From Arcobacter sp. CECT 8985 (GTDB lineage Bacteria; Campylobacterota; Campylobacteria; Campylobacterales; Arcobacteraceae): DNA of 64,000 nt. The notes under the pieces are model-generated. The model ran no database searches, was not told the origin of the DNA, and saw only the letters and a program-made list of their open reading frames with translations. A program made the position numbers and the translations under genes. The stretch spans positions 1 through 64,000 of the forward strand of contig NZ_PDKC01000006.1 of assembly GCF_004116495.1 (NCBI RefSeq). Direction: 5' to 3'. Below, in pieces: positions 9,042-18,204 of the stretch (the stretch's first letter is position 1; every line of letters starts with the position of its first letter).

Positions 9042-10280
9042 ATGAAAAAAGCCACAGATTATAATTTTAGAGTCAAAGATTCTGTTTTAGGTGTACAGTT
9101 TTTGTTTGTTGCATTTGGTGCATTAGTTTTAGTTCCTATTTTAACTGGACTTGATGCAAATGTAGCACTATTTACTGCTGGTATTGGTACTTTAATCTTT
9201 CAATTTATTACAAGAGAAAAAACTCCTCCTATTTTTCTTGCTTCCTCTTTTGCTTTTATAGCACCTATTTCAATTGGTGTTAAACAATGGGGAATTGCAG
9301 CTACAATGTCTGGTTTAATAGCAGCTGGTCTTTTATATGTAATAATTAGTTTTGTTATTAGAGCAAAAGGAGATCAATTTATACATAGATTTTTACCTCC
9401 TGTTGTAGTTGGTCCAGTTATCATGTCTATTGGTCTTAGTTTGTCTTCAGCTGCAGTTAATATGGCTATGGGTAAAACTGGTACAGGAGATGCTATTTTA
9501 GTTGACTATGACATAGCTATTGTTATTTCTTTAATCTCTTTGGCAGCTACAGTTTTAATATCATTACTTGGAAAAGGTGTATTTAAACTTATACCAATTT
9601 TAGGTGGAATTGTGATTGGTTATTTAGTATCATTGTATTATGGAATAATTGATTTCTCTTCAGTTTCAAATGCAAAATGGTTTTCTATACCAAATTTCAC
9701 TACTCCTGAGTTTAATTGGCAAGCAATTATTTTTATTTTACCAGTAGCAATAGCTCCTACAGTTGAACATATAGGTGATATGCTTGCTATTTCAAAAGTA
9801 ACAAAAGAAGATTATTTAAAAAAACCAGGTTTGAAAAATACACTTTTAGGTGATGGTTTAGCAACATCAGTTGCAGCACTATTTGGTGGACCACCAAATA
9901 CAACATATTCAGAAGTAACAGGTGCAGTTACAATTACAAAAGCATATAATCCTGCAATTATGACATGGACTGCAATAACTGCAATTATTTTAGCTTTTTG
10001 TGGGAAGTTAGGAGGAATATTAGCTACTATTCCAGTGCCAGTTATGGGTGGAATTATGTTGCTTTTATTTGGTATTATTGCATCAATTGGGATATCTACA
10101 TTAGTAAAAGCAAATGTTGATATGTCTTGTTCAAGAAATATGACAATTGTTGCTATGATTTTAGTTTTTTCAATTGGTGGAATGGTATTTAAATTTGGAG
10201 GATTTGAATTCTCTGGAATTGGATTAGGTGCAATTACAGGAATTATTTTAAACTATATTCTTCCTCAACCTAGACAATAA
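9042..10280 (+). CDS. uraA: Uracil permease (NCS2 family)
   Basis: The 412-residue inner-membrane protein belongs to the nucleobase:cation symporter-2 family, with about 14 spans. APTVEHIGDMLAIS holds the conserved acidic residue of the substrate site in helix 10 and GGPPNTTYSEVTGAV is the NCS2 signature. The neighbouring upp gene favours uracil as substrate. AAGAGGA precedes the ATG, and a probable TATTATACT promoter element lies near 9008. The yajQ gene begins 11 bp downstream. Confidence 0.93.
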   Translation: MKKATDYNFRVKDSVLGVQFLFVAFGALVLVPILTGLDANVALFTAGIGTLIFQFITREKTPPIFLASSFAFIAPISIGVKQWGIAATMSGLIAAGLLYVIISFVIRAKGDQFIHRFLPPVVVGPVIMSIGLSLSSAAVNMAMGKTGTGDAILVDYDIAIVISLISLAATVLISLLGKGVFKLIPILGGIVIGYLVSLYYGIIDFSSVSNAKWFSIPNFTTPEFNWQAIIFILPVAIAPTVEHIGDMLAISKVTKEDYLKKPGLKNTLLGDGLATSVAALFGGPPNTTYSEVTGAVTITKAYNPAIMTWTAITAIILAFCGKLGGILATIPVPVMGGIMLLLFGIIASIGISTLVKANVDMSCSRNMTIVAMILVFSIGGMVFKFGGFEFSGIGLGAITGIILNYILPQPRQ

Positions 10281-10291
10281 AAAGGATATTT

Positions 10292-10795
10292 ATGGCAAAA
10301 GCAAAAGAACATCATTTTGATATATCAGCTAAATTAGATTTGCAAGAGATGAAAAATGCAGTTATTCAAGCTCAAAAAGAAGTTGATAATAGATATGATT
10401 TTAAAGGAATAAAAAAAGAGATTGATTTTAATCCTACTGCAAAAACATTAACAGTTTTAACAGCCACTGATAATAAAATTGATGCAATGAAAGATATCTT
10501 ATTATCTAAAATGAATAAAAGAGGGATATCTTTAAATTCATTAGAAGAGTTAAAAGTAGAGGATGCAAGTGGAGGAAATAGAAAAGTTTCGTATAAAATA
10601 ATTGATACAATTGAAAAAGATGAAGCAAAAACTATTCAAGCTGAAATTAAAAAATTAAAGTTAAAAGTAACTGCTGTTAATCAAGGAGAAGAGATTAGAG
10701 TTACTGGAAAAAATATTGATGATTTACAAGTAGTGATGAGACATTTAAAATCTTTAGAACTTAAAGCTCCACTTGTTTTTGATAATTTTAGATAA
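10292..10795 (+). CDS. yajQ: YajQ-family nucleotide-binding protein
   Basis: The 167-residue protein has the family hallmarks FDISAKLDLQEMKNA, NRYDFKG and the C-terminal DDLQVVMRHLKSL with the expected length. YajQ proteins form two ferredoxin-like folds and bind nucleotides; in Xanthomonas and Pseudomonas the homologue is a cyclic di-GMP effector. AAAGGAT precedes the ATG. It follows uraA closely and may be transcribed with it. Confidence 0.92.
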   Translation: MAKAKEHHFDISAKLDLQEMKNAVIQAQKEVDNRYDFKGIKKEIDFNPTAKTLTVLTATDNKIDAMKDILLSKMNKRGISLNSLEELKVEDASGGNRKVSYKIIDTIEKDEAKTIQAEIKKLKLKVTAVNQGEEIRVTGKNIDDLQVVMRHLKSLELKAPLVFDNFR

Positions 10796-10809
10796 TAAAT
10801 TTAATTAAC

Positions 10810-10841
10810 CTAATTGATTAATAATAAAATTAATCAATTAG
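10810..10841 (+). terminator. Inverted repeat after yajQ
   Basis: A perfect 12-bp repeat (CTAATTGATTAA paired with TTAATCAATTAG) with an 8-base loop follows yajQ. It lacks a T run, so it could be a terminator or an operator for the downstream membrane-protein gene. Confidence 0.45.
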
Positions 10842-10878
10842 TGCTATGCTTCTTGCTTATTTTGTATAAGAAGAGTAT

Positions 10879-11691
10879 ATGGAACTTTTAATAATCAAAG
10901 CAGTAACAGCTGTATTTATTGTAATTACACTTTCAATTATTGCTGAAAGAGTTAGTGCAAAACTTTCTGGTATTTTATCTGGACTTCCTTTAGGTACTTT
11001 AGTTGTATTAATCTTTTTTTCTATTGAGCATGGAGTAGATTATGCTGTTAAGGCATCACTTTATAATATGCATGGATTATTGGCTTTATTATCTTTTATA
11101 ATAGGCTACTATATTAGTACTTTTTATAAAAAAAGATTTGAAATTTTTGTAAGTATTATTATATCTTTTGTTTTTTATTTAGTCGCTGCTTTTATTCTCT
11201 CAAAAGTACCAGTAAATATAATTTTTACACCAATTATTGTAATTTTTATAATTACTCTAGCAACTATATATTTTGCTAAAAAACCTGATAATGCAAAAGT
11301 TATAAATACAAAAATTACTTTTAAAGATATATTTTATAGAACAATTTTAACAGTAGTTATTTTTTTATTAATTACATCTATTCCTAAAATTGCACCTGTT
11401 AATATTGCAGGAATTTTTTCTGCATTTCCAAGTATGATGTTTCCTTTATTATTAATCGTTCATTTTAATCATAGTGGGAATCAAGCAAGAACTATATTAA
11501 AAAATACTCCTTCTGGACTTAGCAGTATTGTTATTTTTTGTGTTGGAGTGCATTTTACATATCCATTAATAGGCGTATTTTTAGGAACAATTGTATCTTT
11601 TATAACTTGTGTAATTTATATAATTATTCAATTGAAATTGTTAGATTATTTTGGAATAAATGTAAATGCAAAAGTAAAAAAAAAGAATTAA
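10879..11691 (+). CDS. Integral membrane protein of unknown function
   Basis: The 270-residue product is almost entirely hydrophobic with about eight to nine spans. The N-terminal half has KLSGILSGLPLGTLVV and the C-terminal half has VNIAGIFSAFPSMMFPLLL, which look like two copies of one motif and suggest an inverted or direct internal repeat as in small transporters. I do not recognise a characterised family. AAGAG lies 9 bases before the ATG. A strong terminator follows. Confidence 0.75.
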   Translation: MELLIIKAVTAVFIVITLSIIAERVSAKLSGILSGLPLGTLVVLIFFSIEHGVDYAVKASLYNMHGLLALLSFIIGYYISTFYKKRFEIFVSIIISFVFYLVAAFILSKVPVNIIFTPIIVIFIITLATIYFAKKPDNAKVINTKITFKDIFYRTILTVVIFLLITSIPKIAPVNIAGIFSAFPSMMFPLLLIVHFNHSGNQARTILKNTPSGLSSIVIFCVGVHFTYPLIGVFLGTIVSFITCVIYIIIQLKLLDYFGINVNAKVKKKN

Positions 11692-11700
11692 AGCATAATT

Positions 11701-11729
11701 TTATAAAAGTGGAAAATCCACTTTTATAA
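11701..11729. terminator. Strong bidirectional terminator
   Basis: TTATAAAAGTGGA is perfectly paired with TCCACTTTTATAA across a 3-base loop and followed by a T-rich run, between convergent genes. Confidence 0.85.
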
Positions 11730-11732
11730 TTT

Positions 11733-14267
11733 TTATATTTTTTCGATTTTACAAATTGTATCATTCCATGCTTGCATACCAGCAAGAGGTGCAGGATTTA
11801 CAGGAATTACATTATTTGGATTAAAGCCATTTCCTGAACCTCCTAATCTTTTATCCCACCAAATATGTCCATTTAAATCTAAATCTTTATAATCTGAATA
11901 TCCTTTAAGATTCTCTTTTTTCCCATTTCTTGCTTTGGGAACTCTTCCTGCGTAATTCATCCCTAAAGAATTACTGATTGCTAAAACTTCTGGGTGTATC
12001 CCTTCTGTAACAAAAGCTTTAACATCCATTGTTCCTACCACTGAATTTTTTTCTTTTGATTTATAACCTTCTTTAGGTCTATAAGTTGTTATTTTTACCA
12101 TATCCCCATTTTTAATATTATATTTTTTTGCAGTTTTTGTATTTATCCACATTGGATTATCATGAACAATTTCTGTTAAATACTTTTGTGGAGCTGTTCT
12201 TGCTTGTGTATGAACATTCCATTTAAAAGTAGTAAGAATAAGTTCATCATCTTTTTTCTCTTTTAGCGATTTTGGCATTTTAAAGTGAGGAAAACCTGTC
12301 TCATTTAGTCCTAATTTTTTAGAATATTTTATAATATCATTTGAAACTATTTCAAACTTTCTTGATGGTGTTTTAAATCCTTTAACTTTTAACCCATCTT
12401 TTACAATACCAATTGCTTTTTTCTTACCTTTTTTTGTTTTATAAATAATATTATCTTTTATATAGCTATTTTCAAGATCTTTTTTAGTTAATAGTTTATT
12501 AAAAGGTTCATAATTTTTTGGTTTATCTTCAACCCATGCTCCATATTTTTTCATATATTCAAATCCACTTAATCCTTCTTTTTTAGGTAAGTTTTTAAAT
12601 CTTAATTTAATAAACTCTTCATATGAATCAAAAGTGAAATATTTTGCAACTGGCTTTCCTAATCTTTTGGCAACTTTTATTAAAGTATCAGCAAAGTTTT
12701 CACAATCATAAGGCGGATTCACTGCTGGTTGTCTTAATACAAAATAAGGAATTAACTCATAAGCATTTCTTCCTTCAATTGTGTATCTTTCAAAATAAGT
12801 TGCATCTGGTAAAATTAAATCAGAATAGTGTGCCATTTCTGAATACACTACATCTGAACATACATGAAATGGAATAAGCTTTTCATCTTTTAAAACTTCA
12901 ACTGCAGTTTGAGGACCTTCTGGCCATGTTTGTGGTGAAGAAATAGTGTAAGACATGTATACTTGAATATTGTGCTTTTTGCTTTTAATCTTATCATAGC
13001 AAAGTTCACTTACTCTCATTTTTTGCCATTTATTTGCAAAAGGATAAAGTTTTGGATCTTCTAAATCTGTTGTAAAAGAGGGTTTTGGTGGAATTGGTTT
13101 TGGCATTGGAAAATCTTTTTTACTTTTCGATCCTCCATAAGCATATCCTCCTTTTTGTCCAATACTTCCAACAAGGGCATTTAAAATTACAACTGCTCTA
13201 TCATTGTGAAGTCCATTGTAGTGTGCTTGAGAACCTCTATTTGTAAAAGCAGAACAGTTTGGAGCAGCTTTAGCAAATTCAATTGCTATTCTTTTTATCT
13301 CTTTTGCATCTATTCCACTTTGTTCTTGTGCAAATTCAACAGTATATGGTTTTATAAAATCTTTAAATTCATCTACACTTACATTGCACCATTCATTTAT
13401 GAATTTTTCATTATAAAGTTTATTTTCCATAATTACATTTGCCATTGCAAGTGCAATTGCCCCTTCACTTGAAGGATAAGGAGCATACCATTCATCACTT
13501 TTTCCAGCAGTGTTTGATAATCTTGTATCAAATGTAATTAATTTAGCTCCATTTTGTTTTGCTTCAATAAATCTTTTCATTAAAGCAAAACCACCTTGGT
13601 GGTTTTCTAAAAAGTTTGAACCAAAATTTAAAAAATATTTACATTCTCTTGCATCAATTGTTTCCCAACTCGTATCACCAATAGTTGTATAATTTGCTGC
13701 TCTTTTATTTGATGAACATAAGGCTCTATGGTTTAATATTACTGGTGAACCAACTGCATCCATAAATCTTCCTGTAATATCGCCCATTTTATTTCTTCCA
13801 CCATGAAATACAATACCTTCAGGTTTTTTATCATCAATACATTTTTTTATTTTTGAACTCATTATTTCATAGGCTTCTTCCATAGTGATTCTTTTCCATA
13901 ATCCATCACCTCTTTTTCCTACTCTTTTTAAAGGATATACAATTCTTTCTGGATAATCAACAGCATTTACCCCACCATGAGCTTTTGCACAAAGTTTTCC
14001 TTCACTATTTGGATCTAAAGGATTTCCTTCTACACCTAGAATTTCACCATTTTTAACTAAAACAGTCATACCACAAATAGTAGAACAGTTTAAACAAACG
14101 CTAGGAACTCTTTGGATTCCTTTTATATTTTTTGCCAAAGTATTAAAATCTTGAAAAGTTTTAATCTCTTTTGCTTCTAGTTTGTTAGGAGATAGTGATA
14201 TTACCTCACCTAATTTTAACGCTGCAAGTGATAAAGCACCATTTTTTATAAAATCTCTTCTATTCAT
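11733..14267 (-). CDS. Tat-exported molybdopterin oxidoreductase, catalytic subunit
   Basis: The protein is 844 residues when started at the ATG at 14267, which puts a twin-arginine signal (NRRDFIKNGALSLAAL) at the extreme N-terminus; an upstream ATG at 14321 would bury it. CLNCSTICG plus a later Cys in GKLCAKAHGG form the Cx2Cx3C...C site for a [4Fe-4S] cluster, and the Mo-bis-MGD domains follow. HRALCSSNKRAA probably supplies a cysteine ligand to Mo. The family includes polysulfide, thiosulfate, tetrathionate and arsenate reductases; the substrate cannot be chosen from sequence. Its iron-sulfur partner is immediately upstream, 1 bp from its start. No membrane-anchor gene (NrfD/PsrC type) is next to it. 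Confidence 0.9.
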   Translation of the reverse strand: MNRRDFIKNGALSLAALKLGEVISLSPNKLEAKEIKTFQDFNTLAKNIKGIQRVPSVCLNCSTICGMTVLVKNGEILGVEGNPLDPNSEGKLCAKAHGGVNAVDYPERIVYPLKRVGKRGDGLWKRITMEEAYEIMSSKIKKCIDDKKPEGIVFHGGRNKMGDITGRFMDAVGSPVILNHRALCSSNKRAANYTTIGDTSWETIDARECKYFLNFGSNFLENHQGGFALMKRFIEAKQNGAKLITFDTRLSNTAGKSDEWYAPYPSSEGAIALAMANVIMENKLYNEKFINEWCNVSVDEFKDFIKPYTVEFAQEQSGIDAKEIKRIAIEFAKAAPNCSAFTNRGSQAHYNGLHNDRAVVILNALVGSIGQKGGYAYGGSKSKKDFPMPKPIPPKPSFTTDLEDPKLYPFANKWQKMRVSELCYDKIKSKKHNIQVYMSYTISSPQTWPEGPQTAVEVLKDEKLIPFHVCSDVVYSEMAHYSDLILPDATYFERYTIEGRNAYELIPYFVLRQPAVNPPYDCENFADTLIKVAKRLGKPVAKYFTFDSYEEFIKLRFKNLPKKEGLSGFEYMKKYGAWVEDKPKNYEPFNKLLTKKDLENSYIKDNIIYKTKKGKKKAIGIVKDGLKVKGFKTPSRKFEIVSNDIIKYSKKLGLNETGFPHFKMPKSLKEKKDDELILTTFKWNVHTQARTAPQKYLTEIVHDNPMWINTKTAKKYNIKNGDMVKITTYRPKEGYKSKEKNSVVGTMDVKAFVTEGIHPEVLAISNSLGMNYAGRVPKARNGKKENLKGYSDYKDLDLNGHIWWDKRLGGSGNGFNPNNVIPVNPAPLAGMQAWNDTICKIEKI

Positions 14268-14268
14268 A

Positions 14269-14865
14269 TTATTCCGCCCATGTGTAAATTTCGTAATTTG
14301 TTGCAGAAAAAATTCTTCCATGTTTTATTTTATTTTTCATTTTTTCATTTGCACCAATATGTAATGTTGAAGGTTTATCAAGTTTGTGATTTTTAAATCC
14401 AACAGCATTAGAAGGTATATCTTTTTCATCTGTAATTATAGTTATTGCATTTGCAACACATGTTGCTTCACAAGCAGCTTGTAAACCAATTTCTAATCTA
14501 TGTTCACATAGATTACATTTTTCTGCAATATTTGTATATGGATTTATATAAACAGCACCAATAGAACATGCAGATACACAATCTTGACAACCATCACATT
14601 TGCTAGAATCAATTTTTACTATTCCATTTTCTTTTGTTATTGCACCTTTTGTACAGGCTTTTTGACATAAGGCATCATCACACTGTCTGCACATTAATGG
14701 TAAAAAGTCTCTTTTAACCTTTGGATACGTTCCTTCATCCAAGTAAAGAGTCATAGTTCTAAAGAATCCAAGTGGTGATTTATACTCTTGTTTACATGCA
14801 ACTTCACATGCATGACAACCTACACATTTTTGTGCGTTAATTATCATTTTGTAATTTTTTTTCAT
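14269..14865 (-). CDS. Four-cluster ferredoxin subunit of the molybdoenzyme
   Basis: The 198-residue protein has four cysteine groups: CVGCHACEVACKQ, CRQCDDALCQKAC, CDGCQDCVSACSIG and CNLCEHRL...CEATC, the layout of the electron-transfer B subunits PhsB/TtrB/DmsB. It has no signal peptide, as expected for a subunit carried to the periplasm by its Tat-tagged partner. It is first in the operon and its stop is 1 bp before the catalytic gene start. The response regulator gene is divergent, 212 bp away. Confidence 0.92.
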   Translation of the reverse strand: MKKNYKMIINAQKCVGCHACEVACKQEYKSPLGFFRTMTLYLDEGTYPKVKRDFLPLMCRQCDDALCQKACTKGAITKENGIVKIDSSKCDGCQDCVSACSIGAVYINPYTNIAEKCNLCEHRLEIGLQAACEATCVANAITIITDEKDIPSNAVGFKNHKLDKPSTLHIGANEKMKNKIKHGRIFSATNYEIYTWAE

Positions 14866-15077
14866 TGATTGAGTTTCTCCATTTTGAAGAGAGTTAGGGA
14901 AGATGTGTAAAAGATAATAAAAAAATGCAATTCTTAAACACTACTTGCAACGCAAGTCTAATTTATAATTTTAATAAAAATAATATAAAAGTAGGATAAA
15001 AAAGTAAAATGAATTTTACCAAAACATATTACACATTTAATAAACAAATATAATATATAATATAAAAAAGGAGTATT

Positions 15078-15737
15078 ATGAAAGTTTTGTTACTTGAAGA
15101 TGATAGTGCGCTTTGTGATTTATTAAGTTTTCATTTAGAAGATAAAGGTTATGAGGTAGTTGCAAAAAATAATGGGCAAGCTGCATTAGAATACTTAATA
15201 GATAATAAAGTAGATTTTGCACTTTTAGATATAAATACTCCAATAATATCTGGATTAGATGTATTAAAATCATTAAGAGAAGTTTATAAAGATAATACTC
15301 CTGTCATAGTTTTAACAGCATATCAAGATACAAAACACTTAAAAGAGTCATTTGAAAGTGGTGTTGATGATTATATTAAAAAGCCTTTTGATTTAGAAGA
15401 GTTGGACCAAAGAATAATGAAACTATGCAAAATATTTTATATTGAGCAAAAAGATGAAATACTAATTAGTGAAAATATTATTTTTACTCCTTCATTGTGT
15501 GAATTAAAAATAGATAATGAAATTAAAAAATTAGCACTAAAAGAAAGAGATATTTTAAAATATTTTTATGCACATAAAAATAGAGTTATATCTAGTGAAG
15601 AGTTATTACAAAATGTTTGGACATATGAAGAAATGCCAACAGATGCAACAATAAGGGTATATATTAAAAACTTAAGAGAATTAATAGGTAAAGATAAAAT
15701 TACAACAATAAGAGCAGTAGGATATAAATTTGAATAA
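15078..15737 (+). CDS. OmpR-type response regulator
   Basis: The 219-residue protein has an intact receiver (acidic pair EDD near residue 7, phospho-acceptor Asp in FALLDINTP, Lys-Pro in YIKKPF) and a winged-helix output domain ending TTIRAVGYKFE. AAGGAG lies before the ATG. Its stop overlaps the histidine-kinase gene by 8 bp, so the two are translationally linked. It is divergent from the molybdoenzyme operon, which is its most likely target (inference from position). Confidence 0.93.
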   Translation: MKVLLLEDDSALCDLLSFHLEDKGYEVVAKNNGQAALEYLIDNKVDFALLDINTPIISGLDVLKSLREVYKDNTPVIVLTAYQDTKHLKESFESGVDDYIKKPFDLEELDQRIMKLCKIFYIEQKDEILISENIIFTPSLCELKIDNEIKKLALKERDILKYFYAHKNRVISSEELLQNVWTYEEMPTDATIRVYIKNLRELIGKDKITTIRAVGYKFE

Positions 15738-16917
15738 AAATGAAAAAAAAGCATTAATAAGTTTTCTTTCTATTTATGTAGGTTCAATTGTTTTACTTGT
15801 TGGGCTTCTTTTATCTTTATATTATAAAAATGAATTAAATTCTGTTTCACAACAGTGTACAATGCTTATGAAAAATGCTTCAAATGAAATTAAAGCACAT
15901 ATCTTAAATTCATATATGAAAAAAGAAAAATTAAAACCACTTGATTTTAAAAATAAAGATATAAAGTATGCACTATTTGATAAAAATAAAAAGTTAATTT
16001 TTTCAAATATGGGAAATAAAGATGAGGTTATTTTAAATCAAAAAAATTATGAAACTTCAGAATATACTTATTATGTAACTGAAATAGAAGATGATAATAT
16101 TTTAGTTAAATATATTGCAATACAAACTTGTAGTGGAGTTCAAAATAAAGATAAATTAAAAGTAATAATGATCACAATATTAATTTTAACATCTATTTTT
16201 GTAGCCATTATTGCATGTTTATTGGCAAAATTACTCTTAAAGCCTGTGCGTGAAAAAGTTGAATCAATGGACAATTTTATAAAAGATACTGCGCATGAGT
16301 TAAATACACCAATATCTGTGCTTATGACTTCTGTTTCTATGCTTAAAAAAGGTAAAAATCCAGAAAAAATGATGAAATATATTGTAAGTAGTTCAAAGCA
16401 AATTTCTCAACTTTATAATGATATACATTTTTCTACTTTTTCAAATTTAGATGAAAGTGTTGAAGAGAGTTTTTGTTTAAAACAATTAGTAAGTAATAGT
16501 GTAGAGTACTTTAATGATATCTCAATTACAAAAAATATATCTATAAAATCAGAACTTGAACCAACAAAAGTAAAAGCAGATAAAAATAAAATTCAAAAAA
16601 TAGTAAATAATCTTATTTCAAATGCAATTAAATATAGCCATAATGACTCAGAAATTATTGTACGTTTAAAAGATGCCGTATTTAGTGTTGAAGATTTTGG
16701 AATAGGTATTGATAAAAAGCAACAAGAAGATATTTTTAAAAGATATAAAAGAGGTGAAAATAGTGAAGGTGGCTTTGGAATAGGTCTTGATATCGTAAAA
16801 AGAGTAGCAAAAGATTATGATTTAAATATTGAGTTAAAATCAAAGATAAATCAAGGTTCGACTTTTTATATTTATTTACAAAATATTTTAGTAGATGTTG
16901 ATAAAAGGGAATTTTAG
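15730..16917 (+). CDS. Sensor histidine kinase with C-terminus altered by insertion
   Basis: The 395-residue kinase has a membrane span near residues 8-30, a sensor domain of about 105 residues outside the membrane, a second span near 140-162, a dimerisation domain with the phospho-accepting His in TAHELNTPISVL, and an ATPase domain with NLISNAIKYSH, DFGIGI and GFGIGLDIV. It starts at TTG inside the regulator gene, with AGGA 9 bases upstream. The last residues read DVDKREF, but a second copy of the gene end at 21008-21090 reads DVN then stop, so the insertion of the integron replaced the final residue by five new ones. Activity is probably kept because the ATPase domain is complete. Confidence 0.9.
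   Translation: MNKNEKKALISFLSIYVGSIVLLVGLLLSLYYKNELNSVSQQCTMLMKNASNEIKAHILNSYMKKEKLKPLDFKNKDIKYALFDKNKKLIFSNMGNKDEVILNQKNYETSEYTYYVTEIEDDNILVKYIAIQTCSGVQNKDKLKVIMITILILTSIFVAIIACLLAKLLLKPVREKVESMDNFIKDTAHELNTPISVLMTSVSMLKKGKNPEKMMKYIVSSSKQISQLYNDIHFSTFSNLDESVEESFCLKQLVSNSVEYFNDISITKNISIKSELEPTKVKADKNKIQKIVNNLISNAIKYSHNDSEIIVRLKDAVFSVEDFGIGIDKKQQEDIFKRYKRGENSEGGFGIGLDIVKRVAKDYDLNIELKSKINQGSTFYIYLQNILVDVDKREF
16823..16899 (+). repeat. Left copy of the 77-bp direct repeat flanking the integron
   Basis: It matches 21008-21084 at 76 of 77 positions (the difference is G at 16860 versus T at 21045). This copy is the 3' end of the histidine-kinase gene. Confidence 0.95.
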
Positions 16918-17149
16918 AAATTTTGTGTCTGTTTTGAGCTCACACTTTTGTATATTGGGATTCAAAATGCCTCTTTAAGCGTATAAGTTTAAAACAATTT
17001 TTGTTGTTCAAAAAGTCTTAGAGTTTGAAAAATCTATAAATTCTACCTCTTGAACACTTTTGGGAACAAAGTCTATCTCTAAATAGAGGTTAGAAAAACC
17101 AATAAACAAGATTTTCTAATTTTGTTCCAAAAATTAGGAGTATTTGAAT
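16918..17149. other. Non-coding distal end of the integron, highly structured
   Basis: No gene is seen between the kinase stop and the last attC. The segment holds nested inverted repeats: GGAACAAA near 17060 pairs with TTTGTTCC near 17121; inside it TTAGAAAA (about 17088) pairs with TTTTCTAA (about 17113) and a small hairpin CTCTAAATAGAG sits between (about 17076-17087). This could be a degenerate attC, a gene-less cassette, or a folded RNA; I cannot tell which. Confidence 0.5.
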
Positions 17150-17255
17150 TAACGCTGAGCTCAGTGGCGCACACACTGAACTAATAAAAAATTCATTACT
17201 TCATACCAAAAATGCCGGACATTAAATGCGTCCATTGCAGCGATTTGTTAGGTTT
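17147..17255 (-). other. attC site 5 (distal, long type)
   Basis: The site is about 105 bp, longer than the other four. On the minus strand it begins TAACAAATCGCTG after the 152-residue gene and ends with a CGTTAATT core. The two arms are imperfectly complementary (GCTG and TGG.CGC blocks match). It is less conserved than the others, as distal sites often are. Confidence 0.65.
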
Positions 17256-17263
17256 TTTCTACT

Positions 17264-17722
17264 TTATTCACTATAAATAATGCCTATTTCACCATTAAAG
17301 AATGGAACCTGTACTAATTGATCTTCACTCCAAGGTGTTAAATATCCGATTGATATTACATTGGTACCTAGTTCACTCTCACCAAAGCTGTATATATTAC
17401 TTTCGTGAACTTCTATTAGCTCCGGCTTCAATAGCGACCATATATTTGAACAATCTACTGTTGTGGCAGTTGGAACAATACCGCATGAATTAATAAATTC
17501 GGTCACCCTATTTGTAATGTTATTGTGCAAAATTTTATTGGGGATTAGTAGTTTAGAAAATGCTACTACTTGACTCATCTGAGGCCCATCGGCAGTTCCC
17601 CTAATCACAACATCAAAATCCCCACCCAAATAGGGTATAGTTACTGATGTTTGCCATACTTTAGACCGACCTTTAGCTTTTAACGTTCCAAAAGGAACTA
17701 ATTCAATTGTTTTATTAAACAT
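17264..17722 (-). CDS. Cassette 5 protein, unknown function
   Basis: The 152-residue product has no signal peptide or membrane span and is predicted by eye to be rich in beta strands (for example VWQTSVTIPYLGGDFDVVI, then a C-terminal VPFFNGEIGIIYSE). I do not recognise the family. The ATG has AAGG 6 bases upstream and begins about 17 bp after the core of attC 4, the compact layout typical of gene cassettes. The stop lies about 12 bp before attC 5. Composition is less AT-rich than the host, consistent with transfer. Confidence 0.75.
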   Translation of the reverse strand: MFNKTIELVPFGTLKAKGRSKVWQTSVTIPYLGGDFDVVIRGTADGPQMSQVVAFSKLLIPNKILHNNITNRVTEFINSCGIVPTATTVDCSNIWSLLKPELIEVHESNIYSFGESELGTNVISIGYLTPWSEDQLVQVPFFNGEIGIIYSE

Positions 17723-17735
17723 CTGTAACCTTAGA

Positions 17736-17806
17736 ACCTAACGGTTGAGTTGAGAAATATTTGAGCCGCAGGATCAAATATTTCTCTCCAATGTTTTGTT
17801 ATGTAT
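17736..17806 (-). other. attC site 4
   Basis: About 70 bp. The + strand begins TAACGGTTGAG and ends TGTTTTGTTATG. Arms GAGAAATATTTGA and TCAAATATTTCTC pair perfectly around a short loop. The TAA stop of the 128-residue gene lies inside the TAACAAA end. It is a sister of attC 3, with compensating stem changes. Confidence 0.88.
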
Positions 17807-18185
17807 TTGATTTATTATGTGTGACTTTATGAGTTGACTGGTTATTTTTTACTTCTTTTCTGACTTCACAATCAATAAGTTTTTGAGACTCATCCCTAGC
17901 TATCGGAATTTCACGATCATTTATAATGGCTTTTAAGTTGTTTTCTTTTGAGCGAACAGAAATATATTTATTTGCAATCCACGCTGCCGCCGTAACATAT
18001 GCAATTTTTGTTAAGTCTATTGTAATATTTATATCTATATTAAGAGCTGTTGTTATTTGATCTGGTGATGGCACTGAATCCTTAAAAGCCATACTTATTG
18101 GTTGCAACTCTATATTTACACCTTCTGGACTGTTGGTTTTTAACTCTTCATATAAAGTATATGATGATGATTTCATATTTATCAC
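17799..18185 (-). CDS. Cassette 4 protein, unknown function
   Basis: The 128-residue product has a beta-rich first half, one moderately hydrophobic helix (ITIDLTKIAYVTAAAWIANK, about residues 55-74) followed by a short strand pair and a polar, His/Asn/Lys-rich tail. I do not recognise it with confidence; the layout is loosely like small effector-associated modules of bacterial conflict systems, a weak impression only. It starts at GTG (18185), where GGAG lies 8 bases upstream; the in-frame ATG at 18176 would leave 17. Its stop codon is embedded in attC 4. Confidence 0.72.
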   Translation of the reverse strand: MINMKSSSYTLYEELKTNSPEGVNIELQPISMAFKDSVPSPDQITTALNIDINITIDLTKIAYVTAAAWIANKYISVRSKENNLKAIINDREIPIARDESQKLIDCEVRKEVKNNQSTHKVTHNKSNT

Positions 18186-18204
18186 TACTCTTACTCCTTT
18201 TCAC

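Noticed and set aside
11538-11729. 63-residue frame at the end of the 270-residue membrane protein gene
   Set aside because: It overlaps in another frame, has odd composition and runs into the terminator.
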